From AC-50 sp035640455 (GTDB lineage Bacteria; Actinomycetota; Thermoleophilia; Gaiellales; Gaiellaceae): 20,265 nt of DNA. Numbering within the stretch: the stretch's first letter is position 1; the number at the start of each line of letters is the position of its first letter. The stretch is from positions 1 to 20,265 of the forward strand of contig DASQWB010000055.1 in assembly GCA_035640455.1 (NCBI GenBank). Direction: 5' to 3'. Of the stretch, positions 10,727-18,573 are shown piece after piece. The translations under genes were made by a program, and so were the position numbers. The notes under the pieces are model-generated. The model ran no database searches, was not told where the DNA came from, and was given only the letters and a program-made list of their open reading frames with translations.

Positions 10727-12726
10727 CCCGCCGGCTCGTCGCCCTCGTGCTCGCCGGGGTCGCGCTCGGCGGCCTCTCGGCGTCGGCCGGCGGGACGACG
10801 CAGCGCGCGGCCGGCTATCGCATCCTCCTCGCGAGCGATCGCGACGGCGTGAGGCGCGGGTACAGCATCAGGCCCGACGGGACGCGCCTGACCCCGCTCC
10901 TCACGCGCCGCAGCTCGCTCGTCCCGGCTGCGGTCTCGCTGGACGGCGGCACGATCGCCTACCAACAGCGCGACTCAGGGCGCCAGACCGGGATCTACGT
11001 CTCGCGTGCGGACGGAACCAGCCTGCGCCGCGTCGTCCCGGGACAGGCAGGCAGTCCGTCTCTGTCACCCGACGGCCGGCTCCTCGCCTTCACCAAGAAG
11101 GTCCCTGGTATCCGGATCGTCGGCACGAACGGCCATGGCCTGCGGCGCCTGACGAGACGGAGCGACGACTCGCCTGTGTGGTCGCCGGACGGGAAGGCGC
11201 TCGCCTTCGTCCGCAGCGCCGGCGACTACGCAGGCGTCCTAGTCGTCCGGCCCCTCCGGGGAACCGCGCATGCACTCGCGTGGGCCGAGTTCGATGGGCT
11301 CGAGTGGTCGCCCGACGGCCGCTGGATCGCCTACGCCGACAGCGCGGACGGCGTGCGAACGAGCCTTTGGCTCGTCCGGCCGAGTGGCCAGGGGCGGCAC
11401 CGCGTCGGGCGGGACATCGGGTCGTTCTCGTGGTCGCCGGACGGCAAGAGCCTCGCCTTCGCGAGCGACGAGGACGTCGTCGTCACGGACGTCGCCGGCC
11501 GGGCGAGGCGGCTCGGCCTGCGCAACCTGTACGTCTCGAGCGTGATGTGGCTGCCCGACGGCCGGCTCGCGCTCACCGCGCGCTACCCGAGTCAGATCTG
11601 GATCGCGGGCCGGAACGGACGCGCCCTCCGGCGCCTGACGAGCGCCGGCTCGAACGGCCTCGTCGGCTGGACGCGGCTCGCGCCCGCCCTGCCGCCGGCG
11701 CGTCCGGTCGCGAGGACCGAGCGCGCCGTGGGGCGGCGGACCCTGGTGGTCCGCGCGCGGCTCCGGAGCATCGCCGCGGACGGGTCGCGGATTGCCTTCA
11801 TCACCGGGCCGACGCCGACCGACTGCGACCACATCGCTGTCTGGACGCCGTCGACGAGAGCGGTCACTCGCGCCGTTCCCGCGCCCTGCGGGCAGCCGCA
11901 CGAGTACGTCGACTCGCTCGGTCCGGTCGCACTCGCCGGAACGCGTGTGGCCTGGGGCAGCGAAGGCTGCTGCGGGAACTACGACTACACGAACGTCGTC
12001 ACGGCGACGCTCGCGCACCCGGACGCGCCGTGGGCGTACGTCGCCGAGGCCGCGGTCAGCCGGGGCGGGTCCGGCGGCACCGTCGCCGACGGCCCGGTCG
12101 GGCACGGGAACCTGATCGTCTTCGCGATCCAGCGAAGCTGCGACTACTCCGCCGAACCGGGGGAGGAGGACGCCTGCCCGGCAGGCCAGCTCGGCACCGG
12201 CGCCCTCGACACGACGGTCTGGCGCATCGGGGGAAGCGGTCGCTGTCCCACGAGCTCCGGGCCGGTCAGCGGCTGCACGGCCGTCGCGAAACTCGACGGC
12301 GAGGCGCGCGTGCTCGCCGTCGACGCGGGGCGGACCGTGCTCGCGACGACGACCGACCTGAAGCTGCTCACGGTCGCCGGCCGCACCCTGCGCACGTTCG
12401 CGGAGACGGCGAAGGCCGCCGCGCTCTCCGGCAACCGCCTCGCGGTGGAGACGGACGACGGCATGGACGTCTACGACACCCGCTCCGGTCGGCGGATCAG
12501 GCGGTTTCCGTCGATGAGCGACCTCCAGGATCTCCAGGGCGACATCCTCGTAGCTGCTCCCGCCGACGGGGTCGTCGTCCGGAAGCTCGGCACCGGCCGG
12601 GCGATCACGATCGACGCCGGCAGCGGGGCCCGCGCGCAGCTCGAGGCGCCGGGGCTCTTCGTCGCCGGCGCCCACCAGATCGCGTTCACGCCGATGCGCG
12701 AGCTCCTGCGCCGGTTGGGTTCCTAG
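10723..12726 (+). CDS. Exported TolB/PD40-type beta-propeller protein with Cys-rich second half
   Basis: 667 residues. ATG 10723 overlaps the previous stop as ATGA. A signal peptide (MTRRLVALVLAGVALGGLSASAGG) is followed by a TolB-like propeller with PD40 strands SPDGRLLAF (115), SPDGKALAF (154), SPDGRWIAY (196), SPDGKSLAF (238) and LPDGRLALT (278). Residues about 340-667 form a second beta-rich region. All eight cysteines I find (368, 389, 416, 417, 473, 485, 508, 518) lie in this half, including a vicinal pair in EGCCGNY. That echoes the Kelch protein's GCCG, and disulfides are likely outside the membrane. Not TolB itself: no Tol/Pal genes are nearby. Its stop shares the tetranucleotide CTAG with the stop of the convergent regulator gene. 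Confidence 0.85.
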   Translation: MTRRLVALVLAGVALGGLSASAGGTTQRAAGYRILLASDRDGVRRGYSIRPDGTRLTPLLTRRSSLVPAAVSLDGGTIAYQQRDSGRQTGIYVSRADGTSLRRVVPGQAGSPSLSPDGRLLAFTKKVPGIRIVGTNGHGLRRLTRRSDDSPVWSPDGKALAFVRSAGDYAGVLVVRPLRGTAHALAWAEFDGLEWSPDGRWIAYADSADGVRTSLWLVRPSGQGRHRVGRDIGSFSWSPDGKSLAFASDEDVVVTDVAGRARRLGLRNLYVSSVMWLPDGRLALTARYPSQIWIAGRNGRALRRLTSAGSNGLVGWTRLAPALPPARPVARTERAVGRRTLVVRARLRSIAADGSRIAFITGPTPTDCDHIAVWTPSTRAVTRAVPAPCGQPHEYVDSLGPVALAGTRVAWGSEGCCGNYDYTNVVTATLAHPDAPWAYVAEAAVSRGGSGGTVADGPVGHGNLIVFAIQRSCDYSAEPGEEDACPAGQLGTGALDTTVWRIGGSGRCPTSSGPVSGCTAVAKLDGEARVLAVDAGRTVLATTTDLKLLTVAGRTLRTFAETAKAAALSGNRLAVETDDGMDVYDTRSGRRIRRFPSMSDLQDLQGDILVAAPADGVVVRKLGTGRAITIDAGSGARAQLEAPGLFVAGAHQIAFTPMRELLRRLGS

Positions 12727-14066
12727 AACTCGTCCGCCTTCCAGACCCGCTGGCCGAAGCGCTTGGCCAGCGGGTCGAAGGCGACGAGGAACTGCCGCTT
12801 CAGCCTCGTCGCGCGTGCGTCGGCGGCCCTCGCGGCGGCCGGCGGTCGTCCGAGGCTCGAGCAGCTCGTCTTCGGCCGGAGCCAGTCCCGGTAGACGAAG
12901 TCGGCGGCGATCGAGGCTGCCGTCGCCTTCTGCAGGAGGTCGGAGGCCCGCAGCGCTTCCTCGCCCGGCGGCACGTGGAGGGCGGCGATCTGGTCGAGCA
13001 GGCTCTGCCGGTTCCGCTGGACGGTATCGAGCTTGGCCGTCGCGACGGCCGGCGAGAACCGGCACCTGACGGCGCCGTCGATCGCGCTCTTGACTCCCTC
13101 CCGACCCGTGCGGGATTGGTCGAGGAAGCCCTCGAGCCTGTGGACGAACACGCGGAGCTGCGAGCTCCCCTGCGGCGTGTGGTGCCCGCCGCCGCTTCGG
13201 ACGAGCGCCGCGACCGAGACGGCGACGACGAGCGCGGCGCCGAGCGTCGCCAGGGCCAGAAGGAGTCGGCGGCGCCGCGGGGGCAGGGGCGGGACCTCCC
13301 GCGCCGGCGGCGGCGGCGCCGGCAGGCGCAGGTCGGTGTCCTGCCGTAGGATCGCGCGCTCGAGCTCCTGGAGCACTGGCCCCGGCTCGATGCCGAGCTC
13401 GTCCACGAAGAGCTCGCGGGTGCGGCGGTAGAGCTCGAGCGCGTCGGCCTGGCGATCGGAGCGGTAGAGGGCGAGCATGAGCAGCGCACGCGGACGCTCG
13501 CGGAAAGGCTCCGCGGCCACGAGCTCCTCGAGCTCGGGGACGACGGCCGCTGCCGCGCCGGCGTCGAGCTCCGCCTGGAGCCGGTCCTCGACCGCGTCGA
13601 GCCGGAGCTCCTCGAGCCGTGCGGCGGCGGGCTCGCCGAACGGCTCGGAGCGGAACTCGCGGAGCGCCGGCCCGCGCCACAGCGCGAGCGCCTCCTTCAG
13701 GCCGCCGACGGCCGCGCGCGCGTTCCCGAGGCTGAGCTGCTCCCGCGCGGCCGCGGCGAGCGACTCGAACCGCTCGACGTCGAGCTCGCCCTCCTCGACC
13801 CGCAGCTCATACCCCGGCGGGCGCGTCACGAGCCGCTCCGGCCCGAGCGCCTTGCGAAGCTGCGACACATACACCTGGAGCGTCTTCGTCGCGCGCGCCG
13901 GCGGGTCGTCGCCCCAGAGCTCGTCGACGAGCCGCTCGGTGGGCACGACGCGGTTGCGGTTCAGGAGGAGCAGCGCGAGCAGCGCTCGTGGCTTCGGGGC
14001 GGCGAGCCGGATTGGCTCGCCCTGGACGAAGGCCTCGAGCGGTCCGAGGAGCCGGAACTCGTCCAT
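12723..14066 (-). CDS. Membrane-anchored SARP/BTAD-type transcriptional regulator
   Basis: 447 residues. Residues 1-91 are an OmpR/PhoB-type winged helix (FRLLGPLEAF, RALLALLLLNRNRVVP, ELWGDDPP, LQVYVSQLRKAL, GYELRV). Residues 97-243 are the bacterial transcriptional activator domain of SARP regulators (ESLAAAAREQ, YRSDRQADALELYRRTR, LGIEPGP). After a Pro/Arg-rich linker comes one membrane span (about 267-289), then an outside domain of about 155 residues with two cysteines (335, 402). There is no NB-ARC ATPase. This is a ToxR/CadC-like layout in which an external domain could signal to DNA. The frame runs further upstream, but the family start is ATG 14066, 10 nt after the dehydrogenase stop. 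Last gene of the operon; converges with the propeller gene. Confidence 0.88.
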   Translation of the reverse strand: MDEFRLLGPLEAFVQGEPIRLAAPKPRALLALLLLNRNRVVPTERLVDELWGDDPPARATKTLQVYVSQLRKALGPERLVTRPPGYELRVEEGELDVERFESLAAAAREQLSLGNARAAVGGLKEALALWRGPALREFRSEPFGEPAAARLEELRLDAVEDRLQAELDAGAAAAVVPELEELVAAEPFRERPRALLMLALYRSDRQADALELYRRTRELFVDELGIEPGPVLQELERAILRQDTDLRLPAPPPPAREVPPLPPRRRRLLLALATLGAALVVAVSVAALVRSGGGHHTPQGSSQLRVFVHRLEGFLDQSRTGREGVKSAIDGAVRCRFSPAVATAKLDTVQRNRQSLLDQIAALHVPPGEEALRASDLLQKATAASIAADFVYRDWLRPKTSCSSLGRPPAAARAADARATRLKRQFLVAFDPLAKRFGQRVWKADEF

Positions 14067-14076
14067 GCGACCTGGC

Positions 14077-15147
14077 TTAGGGCGCCCGCGCGACGTGTGT
14101 CCGAGAGACCTCCTCCGGCCGCGTGCACCCGAGGAGCGAGAGGCTGAGGCGGATCTCCTCGCGGAGGAGCTCGAGCACGTGCCTGGCTCCCTCCTGGCCG
14201 CCGGTTGCGAGTCCCCAGACGACGGCGCGGCCGGAGAGGACGGCGCGGGCGCCGAGCGCGAGCGCCTTGACCGCGTCTGTCCCTCGCCGGATGCCGCCGT
14301 CGAGGTAGACCTCGATGCGGCCGCCGACCGCCTCTGCGACCTCCGGCAGGGCGTCGAGCGTCGCGGGCACGCCGTCGAGCTGCCGCCCCCCGTGGTTCGA
14401 GACGACGACGGCCGCGGCGCCGTGCTCGCATGCAAGCCGCGCGTCCTCGGCGGTGAGGACGCCCTTGACGACGACCGGGAGCCGCGACGCGGTCGCGAGC
14501 CGCTCCACGTCGTGCCAGCTGACGGCCGGGCTGAAGAGCGCGAAGTGCTCGTGGAGCTCGAACGGCTCGAGCGCGCCGCGGGCGTCGTCGACGGCGGGGA
14601 TCCGGACGTCGTCGGGGATCGCGAATCCGGTGCGGAGCGGGCCCTCGCGGCGCCCCAGGTAGGGCGTGTCGGCGGTGAGGACGAGGGCCGAGAAGCCCGC
14701 TTCGACCGCCTGCTCGACGAGCGCGGTAGTCACGTCCCAGTCCTTGAAGACGTAGAGCTGGAACCAGCGCGGCGCATCGGGAGCGGCCGCCGCGAGCTCG
14801 GCGGGCGTCGCCGTCGCGATCGTCGAGAGGCACATGACCGTCCCCGCCGCCGCCGCGGCGCGCGCCGTTCCCGCCTCGCCGTCGGGATGCGCCATGCGCT
14901 GGAAGGCGACCGGCGCGACGAGGAGCGGCATCGAGACCGGCGTCCCGAGGACGGTCGTCTCCGTGCTCACGTCGCTCACGTCGCAGAGGACGCGGGGCCG
15001 GAGCAGCCAGCGGCCGTAGGCCTCGAGGTTCCAGCGGAGCGTCCGCTCGTCGTCGGCGCCGCCGGCGAAGTAGCTCCAGGGGCCCGGCCCGAGCCGCTCC
15101 TCGGCCAGGCGCTCGTAGTCCCAGGCGTTGAGCGGCGCCGTGCTCAA
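14077..15147 (-). CDS. FMN-dependent alpha-hydroxy-acid dehydrogenase/oxidase
   Basis: 356 residues of the glycolate oxidase/L-lactate dehydrogenase family, which oxidises 2-hydroxy acids to 2-oxo acids using FMN in a TIM barrel. Seen: SYFAGGADDERT with Tyr26, MPLLVAPVAFQRMAHPDGE, LTADTPYLGRRE, Lys228 in VVVKGV, the catalytic His252 with Arg255 in SNHGGRQLDG, and the FMN-phosphate loop YLDGGIRRGTDAVKALALGA. The substrate (lactate, glycolate, mandelate or a peptide-derived acid) cannot be read from the sequence. I place the start at TTG 15147, since its TTGA overlaps the stop of the upstream membrane gene and homology begins a few residues later; the open frame runs further upstream but is low-complexity Arg/Ala. 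Confidence 0.92.
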   Translation of the reverse strand: MSTAPLNAWDYERLAEERLGPGPWSYFAGGADDERTLRWNLEAYGRWLLRPRVLCDVSDVSTETTVLGTPVSMPLLVAPVAFQRMAHPDGEAGTARAAAAAGTVMCLSTIATATPAELAAAAPDAPRWFQLYVFKDWDVTTALVEQAVEAGFSALVLTADTPYLGRREGPLRTGFAIPDDVRIPAVDDARGALEPFELHEHFALFSPAVSWHDVERLATASRLPVVVKGVLTAEDARLACEHGAAAVVVSNHGGRQLDGVPATLDALPEVAEAVGGRIEVYLDGGIRRGTDAVKALALGARAVLSGRAVVWGLATGGQEGARHVLELLREEIRLSLSLLGCTRPEEVSRTHVARAP

Positions 15148-15851
15148 GGCCGTGCGGGCGCGGGCGCGGGAAGGCGCGTGCGCAGCCCTCGGACGAGCGC
15201 GAGCAGCCTCGGCGCGAGGAGGAGCGCCGCCACGTCGAAGCACACGTAGCCGCTAGCCGCGCCGCTCGGCGGGTTCCCGTCCGGGATCCCGAGGCCCGGC
15301 AGCGCCTCATTCCACCGCCACGTCCCGATCGCCGTGCCGTAGAGCTCGAGCACCGCGACGACCGCGAACACCCCCGCGTAGGCGGCCCGGCTCTCCGATC
15401 GCCAGAGGAAGAGGAGGAGCAGCGGAACGCCGAGCGCGCCGGCGACATCGAGGCGAGGGAGGACGGTCAGCCCGAGGAGCCCCCAGAGCGCGGCGCCCGC
15501 CGCGGCGCAGCCGACGAGCCCGCATACGTGGCGCCGCAGCGTCTGGCTCAGCGCGACGCCGCTCAGGTACACGAGCCCGTGGCCGGGCGGGACGAAGAGC
15601 GGCAGGTTGTGCATCCGGTAGCGGTAGACGCCCCAGAGGATCGAGCCCGTCACCTCGGCCACGGTCGCCGCCGCGACGACCACCACGACCTGCGCCCGGC
15701 GCTCCGGCGGGATGAGCGCGCAGACGCCGAGGAGCGCTCCCCAGGTGATCGCGCCAAGCAGGAGCTGGCCCGGAAGACGGACCTGCGTGTCGATCGCGAG
15801 CAACGTCGTGAAGTAGGCGGGAACCGCGACGGCGAGCCAGCGGGGGATCAC
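15144..15851 (-). CDS. Polytopic membrane protein of unknown function
   Basis: 235 residues with about seven hydrophobic segments. It begins at GTG 15851, whose GTGA overlaps the stop of the upstream gene. Striking polar motifs sit between the segments: WGVYRYRMHNLPLFVPPGHG (around 75-95), and toward the end GTWRWNEALPGLGIP followed by NPPSGAASGY. Such fixed Trp/Arg/Asn/Pro motifs in an integral membrane protein suggest an enzyme or a lipid/cofactor-binding site rather than a simple transporter. I do not recognise the family. The longer upstream extension of the frame is Arg/Pro low-complexity and is rejected. It is coupled to the alpha-hydroxy-acid dehydrogenase downstream, so a joint role is likely. 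Confidence 0.8.
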   Translation of the reverse strand: MIPRWLAVAVPAYFTTLLAIDTQVRLPGQLLLGAITWGALLGVCALIPPERRAQVVVVVAAATVAEVTGSILWGVYRYRMHNLPLFVPPGHGLVYLSGVALSQTLRRHVCGLVGCAAAGAALWGLLGLTVLPRLDVAGALGVPLLLLFLWRSESRAAYAGVFAVVAVLELYGTAIGTWRWNEALPGLGIPDGNPPSGAASGYVCFDVAALLLAPRLLALVRGLRTRLPAPAPARP

Positions 15852-16306
15852 CGGCGGAACTGGAGCTCGTGCCAGGACGGAACAGGGGCGAGCTCGAGGA
15901 GCGCCCGGTCGCCGCGCGGGTCGCGATAGCCGAAGTCGGCGTTGTCGTCGTCCCAGGTGACCTCGAGCAGCCCCTCCTTCACGCGGTGGTCGAGCCAGGC
16001 GCCGCGGAAGACGAGCTTGCGCAGCCAATAGACGAGCGACTCCCCGTCGACGAGCGACACGCGCTCCCAGTGCCGGACGACGTAGCGGCCGAGCCCGCTG
16101 CGCGGCTCGTCGATGAGCCCGCGATGCACGAGCTCGACGAGATCGGCCGTCTCGTCGTCGTCCAGCTCGTTCCCCTCGAGGAGCCCGAGCTTGACCGCGG
16201 CGGCGGTGACGCGCTGCTCGAAGTCGAAGGCGTTGAAGGCGAACCGGAAGCCGAGGAACTCGATCTCGTAGTCCTCGCCGGACGAGTAGTTCGTCTCCGG
16301 GATCAT
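15848..16306 (-). CDS. Small acidic soluble protein of unknown function, first gene of the dehydrogenase operon
   Basis: 152 residues, no signal peptide or membrane span. The sequence is acidic and rich in aromatic residues (EIEFLGFRFAFNAFDFEQRV near the start, VTWDDDNADFGYRDPRGD near the end). A helical central part is suggested by LVELVHRGLIDEP and LVYWLRKLVFRGAWLDHRV. No family recognised and no metal or nucleotide motif visible. ATG 16306 has no strong ribosome binding site. A TATCCT at 16322..16317 is a candidate -10 element that would leave almost no leader. Its stop overlaps the start of the membrane protein gene (GTGA), placing it at the head of a four-gene unit that ends with the membrane-anchored BTAD regulator. 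Confidence 0.75.
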   Translation of the reverse strand: MIPETNYSSGEDYEIEFLGFRFAFNAFDFEQRVTAAAVKLGLLEGNELDDDETADLVELVHRGLIDEPRSGLGRYVVRHWERVSLVDGESLVYWLRKLVFRGAWLDHRVKEGLLEVTWDDDNADFGYRDPRGDRALLELAPVPSWHELQFRR

Positions 16307-16344
16307 CCGCTTTCTGAGGATAACGCCCGGCTAAGGTGGCATCC
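16307..16344. promoter_or_regulatory. Compact 38-bp divergent promoter region
   Basis: Two outward candidate -10 boxes: minus-strand TATCCT (16322..16317), 10 nt from ATG 16306, and plus-strand TAAGGT (16332-16337), 7 nt before GTG 16345. The boxes are only 9 bp apart, so each promoter's upstream elements would lie inside the other transcription unit. Confidence 0.4.
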
Positions 16345-16623
16345 GTGAGCCTCCGCGTCGCCGCCGCCTCGCTCGCCGTCGGCGTGTTGGTGCTGCTCGT
16401 GGTCTGGCTGACCGACCTCTCGTTCGAGCGGGCGGCGCTCCTCGCGCCGGTGCTCGTCGTCGGCGTGGCCGCCGCGGCCGGCCTCCTCGTCCTGTGGGGA
16501 CGCGTCGGCTACCAGCACTTCCGCGAGAGCCGGCACCCGCGGCTGATCGTCGGCGCCACGGTGGCGATCGTCGCCGTCGGGCTCGTGCTCGTGCTGCTCG
16601 GCGTGAAGCTGCCGCGCGAGTAG
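16345..16623 (+). CDS. Small three-span membrane protein of unknown function
   Basis: 92 residues from GTG 16345; a second in-frame GTG lies 9 nt earlier. I prefer 16345 because TAAGGT stands 7 nt before it, as for other genes in the window. Three hydrophobic stretches (AAASLAVGVLVLLVVWL, ALLAPVLVVGVAAAAGLLVLW, VGATVAIVAVGLVLVLLG) leave one short polar loop (GRVGYQHFRESRHPR). Family unknown. It precedes recJ by 70 nt on the same strand. Confidence 0.7.
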   Translation: MSLRVAAASLAVGVLVLLVVWLTDLSFERAALLAPVLVVGVAAAAGLLVLWGRVGYQHFRESRHPRLIVGATVAIVAVGLVLVLLGVKLPRE

Positions 16624-16633
16624 TCACAGTCTC

Positions 16634-16663
16634 GACACGCTTCGCGACCGCGGGTCACGTGTC
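16634..16663 (+). other. Stem-loop between the small membrane gene and recJ
   Basis: GACACG (16634-16639) pairs with CGTGTC (16658-16663), and inside it GACC (16646-16649) pairs with GGTC (16653-16656). An imperfect hairpin with a 3-nt loop and an internal bulge. There is no T-run after it, so it may be an inefficient terminator or an operator upstream of recJ. Confidence 0.35.
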
Positions 16664-16679
16664 CGTCCGATCGCCTCCG

Positions 16680-16685
16680 TACCGT
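16680..16685 (+). promoter_or_regulatory. Possible -10 box upstream of recJ
   Basis: TACCGT, 8 nt before ATG 16694. It fits the TANNNT pattern but with one extra base of spacing and is weaker than the other cases in this window. No Shine-Dalgarno sequence is visible. Confidence 0.3.
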
Positions 16686-16693
16686 CGGTCGCG

Positions 16694-18562
16694 ATGCAGC
16701 CGGGCACCTGGACGATCCGTCCGTGCCCGCACCGGGAGTCGAGCCTGCTCGCCCGCGAGCTCGGCCTCAGCGAGATCACGGCCAGCGTTCTCGTCCGGCG
16801 CGGGTACGGCGACCCCGAGGAGGCACGCGCCTTCCTCGCCGGCGAGCAGCCGCTCCACGACCCTCGCCTGCTCGGGGACATGGCCGCCGCGTGCGAGGCC
16901 ATTCGCGGCGCGATCGCCGCCCGCAAGCCGATCTGCGTCCACGGCGACTACGACGCCGACGGGATCTGCGCCACCGCCCTCGCGGTCCTGACGCTGCGCG
17001 AGCTGGGTGCCGACGTCTCGTGGCACCTGCCGAGCCGCTTCGACGAAGGCTATGGAATATCCGGCGAGACGTTGGCGCGTCTCGCCGGGGAGGGCTGCGG
17101 GCTCGTCGTCAGCGTGGACTGCGGGATCACCGCCGTCGAAGAGGTCGCGGCCGCCAAGGCGCTGGGTCTCGACGTCGTCGTCACCGACCACCATCAGCCG
17201 GGCGAGCGGCTGCCGGACTGCCCGCTTGTCGTCACGCGCCCCTCGAGCTACCCGTTCCCGGAGCTCGCCGGGACCGGCGTCGTCTGCAAGCTCGCGCAGG
17301 CGCTGCTCGGAGCGGAGGCCGAGGCGCTGCGGCGGCACCTCGACCTCGTCGCGCTGGCCACGGTGGCCGACGTCGTCCCGCTCGTCGGCGAGAACCGTTC
17401 GCTCGTCATCGCCGGCCTGCGCGCGCTCGCGCGCACGCGCAAGCCCGGCTTGCGGGCGCTGATGAAGACGGCGCGCGTCGACCCGGCGGCGCTCGACGAG
17501 GCGTCGATCGGCTACCGGCTCGCGCCGCGGATCAACGCGGCGGGCCGGCTCGGCCACCCGGCGACGGCGCTTGAGCTCCTCCTCACCGAGGACCCCGAGC
17601 GGGCGGAGCGGCTGGCCTTCGACCTCGAGACGCTGAACCGCGAGCGGCAAGCGGTCGAGGACCGGATCCTCCGCGAGGCGCTCGCGCAGGTCGAGTCGTG
17701 GCCGGAGAGCCGGCGCGCGCGCCGCGGCTACGTCCTCGCCGACGCGGGCTGGCACGAGGGCGTGATCGGCATCGTCGCGTCGCGGCTCGTCGAGCGGTTC
17801 CACCGGCCGGTCGTGCTGGTGGCCGGCGGCGACGATCTCTGGAAGGGCTCCGGCCGGTCGATCGGGGCGTTCGACTTGCACGCGGGGCTGGCCGCGTGCG
17901 CGGAGCACCTCGAGCGCTTCGGCGGGCACCGGGCGGCGGCGGGCCTCTCGATCGAGCCGGAGCGGGTGGAAGCGTTCGCCGAGGCCTTCGCCGCTCAGGT
18001 CGACGGCGTCCTCCCGGAGGAGGCGCTGCAGCCGGTGGCGCACGTGGACGCCGTGCTTCCCCGCGGCCGCCGCCTCACGCTCGAGCTCTGCGCCGAGCTC
18101 CGCCGCCTGGCGCCGTTCGGTCTCGGCAACCCGCCGGTGACGCTGCTCGCCCCGGGATGCGAGCTCGTCGACCTCGCCGCCGTCGGCGAGGGCAAGCACC
18201 TGCGCTTCCGCGTGAAGCACGAGACCGGGCAGGACGCGGGGAGCGCGATCGCCTTCCGGCTCGGCCCGCAGCTCGACCGCTACCGGCGCGTCGGCCGCTA
18301 CGACGTCGTGTTCCGGCTCGAGGAGAACCACTGGAACGGCACCGTGGCGCCGCAGCTCGTCGTCCAGTGGATCTTCGACACGCCCCATCGCTACCCGGAC
18401 CTCGTCGCGAGCTTCGAGCGCTCCTGGCGCGCTCCCCCGCCCGACGTCGCGCGCGTCCTCGAGGAGCTGGGCGTCGGCGACGGCGCGCCGAAACGTCACC
18501 TCTTGGAGTCGGAAGCGTTCCGAGACCTGCTCACGGAGGCGCCGCTGGCCGCCGCTGCGTAA
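16694..18562 (+). CDS. recJ: Single-stranded-DNA-specific exonuclease RecJ
   Basis: 622 residues, a DHH-superfamily 5'-3' ssDNA exonuclease used in recombination and repair. Motifs in order: HGDYDADGICATA (83-95, Asp85/87/89), VDCGI (Asp142), the DHH motif VTDHHQPG (165-167), and TVADVVPL (Asp226). Next come RLAPRINAAGRLGHP, then the DHHA1 part with KGSGRSIGAFDLHAGL and GGHRAAAG, and a C-terminal OB-like domain. Length is in the usual range. Start ATG 16694 gives a normal RecJ N-terminus. It stands close to relA/spoT, a neighbourhood seen in many Gram-positive genomes. Confidence 0.95.
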   Translation: MQPGTWTIRPCPHRESSLLARELGLSEITASVLVRRGYGDPEEARAFLAGEQPLHDPRLLGDMAAACEAIRGAIAARKPICVHGDYDADGICATALAVLTLRELGADVSWHLPSRFDEGYGISGETLARLAGEGCGLVVSVDCGITAVEEVAAAKALGLDVVVTDHHQPGERLPDCPLVVTRPSSYPFPELAGTGVVCKLAQALLGAEAEALRRHLDLVALATVADVVPLVGENRSLVIAGLRALARTRKPGLRALMKTARVDPAALDEASIGYRLAPRINAAGRLGHPATALELLLTEDPERAERLAFDLETLNRERQAVEDRILREALAQVESWPESRRARRGYVLADAGWHEGVIGIVASRLVERFHRPVVLVAGGDDLWKGSGRSIGAFDLHAGLAACAEHLERFGGHRAAAGLSIEPERVEAFAEAFAAQVDGVLPEEALQPVAHVDAVLPRGRRLTLELCAELRRLAPFGLGNPPVTLLAPGCELVDLAAVGEGKHLRFRVKHETGQDAGSAIAFRLGPQLDRYRRVGRYDVVFRLEENHWNGTVAPQLVVQWIFDTPHRYPDLVASFERSWRAPPPDVARVLEELGVGDGAPKRHLLESEAFRDLLTEAPLAAAA

Positions 18563-18573
18563 CAGCCAGAGGC

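Noticed and set aside
14067..14435. N-terminal extension of the BTAD regulator frame upstream of 14066
   Set aside because: It overlaps the dehydrogenase gene, is low-complexity Arg/Ser/Pro, and the winged-helix domain begins right at ATG 14066.
15148..15243. Upstream in-frame extension of the alpha-hydroxy-acid dehydrogenase
   Set aside because: It is Ala/Arg low-complexity overlapping the membrane gene; family similarity starts just after TTG 15147.
13477..15249. Very long plus-strand ORF across the regulator and dehydrogenase genes
   Set aside because: It is the antisense shadow of two well-supported minus-strand genes and shows no domain.
15852..16028. Arg/Pro-rich extension of the membrane protein start
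   Set aside because: It lies inside the soluble-protein gene in another frame. GTG 15851 with the GTGA overlap and an immediate hydrophobic segment is better.
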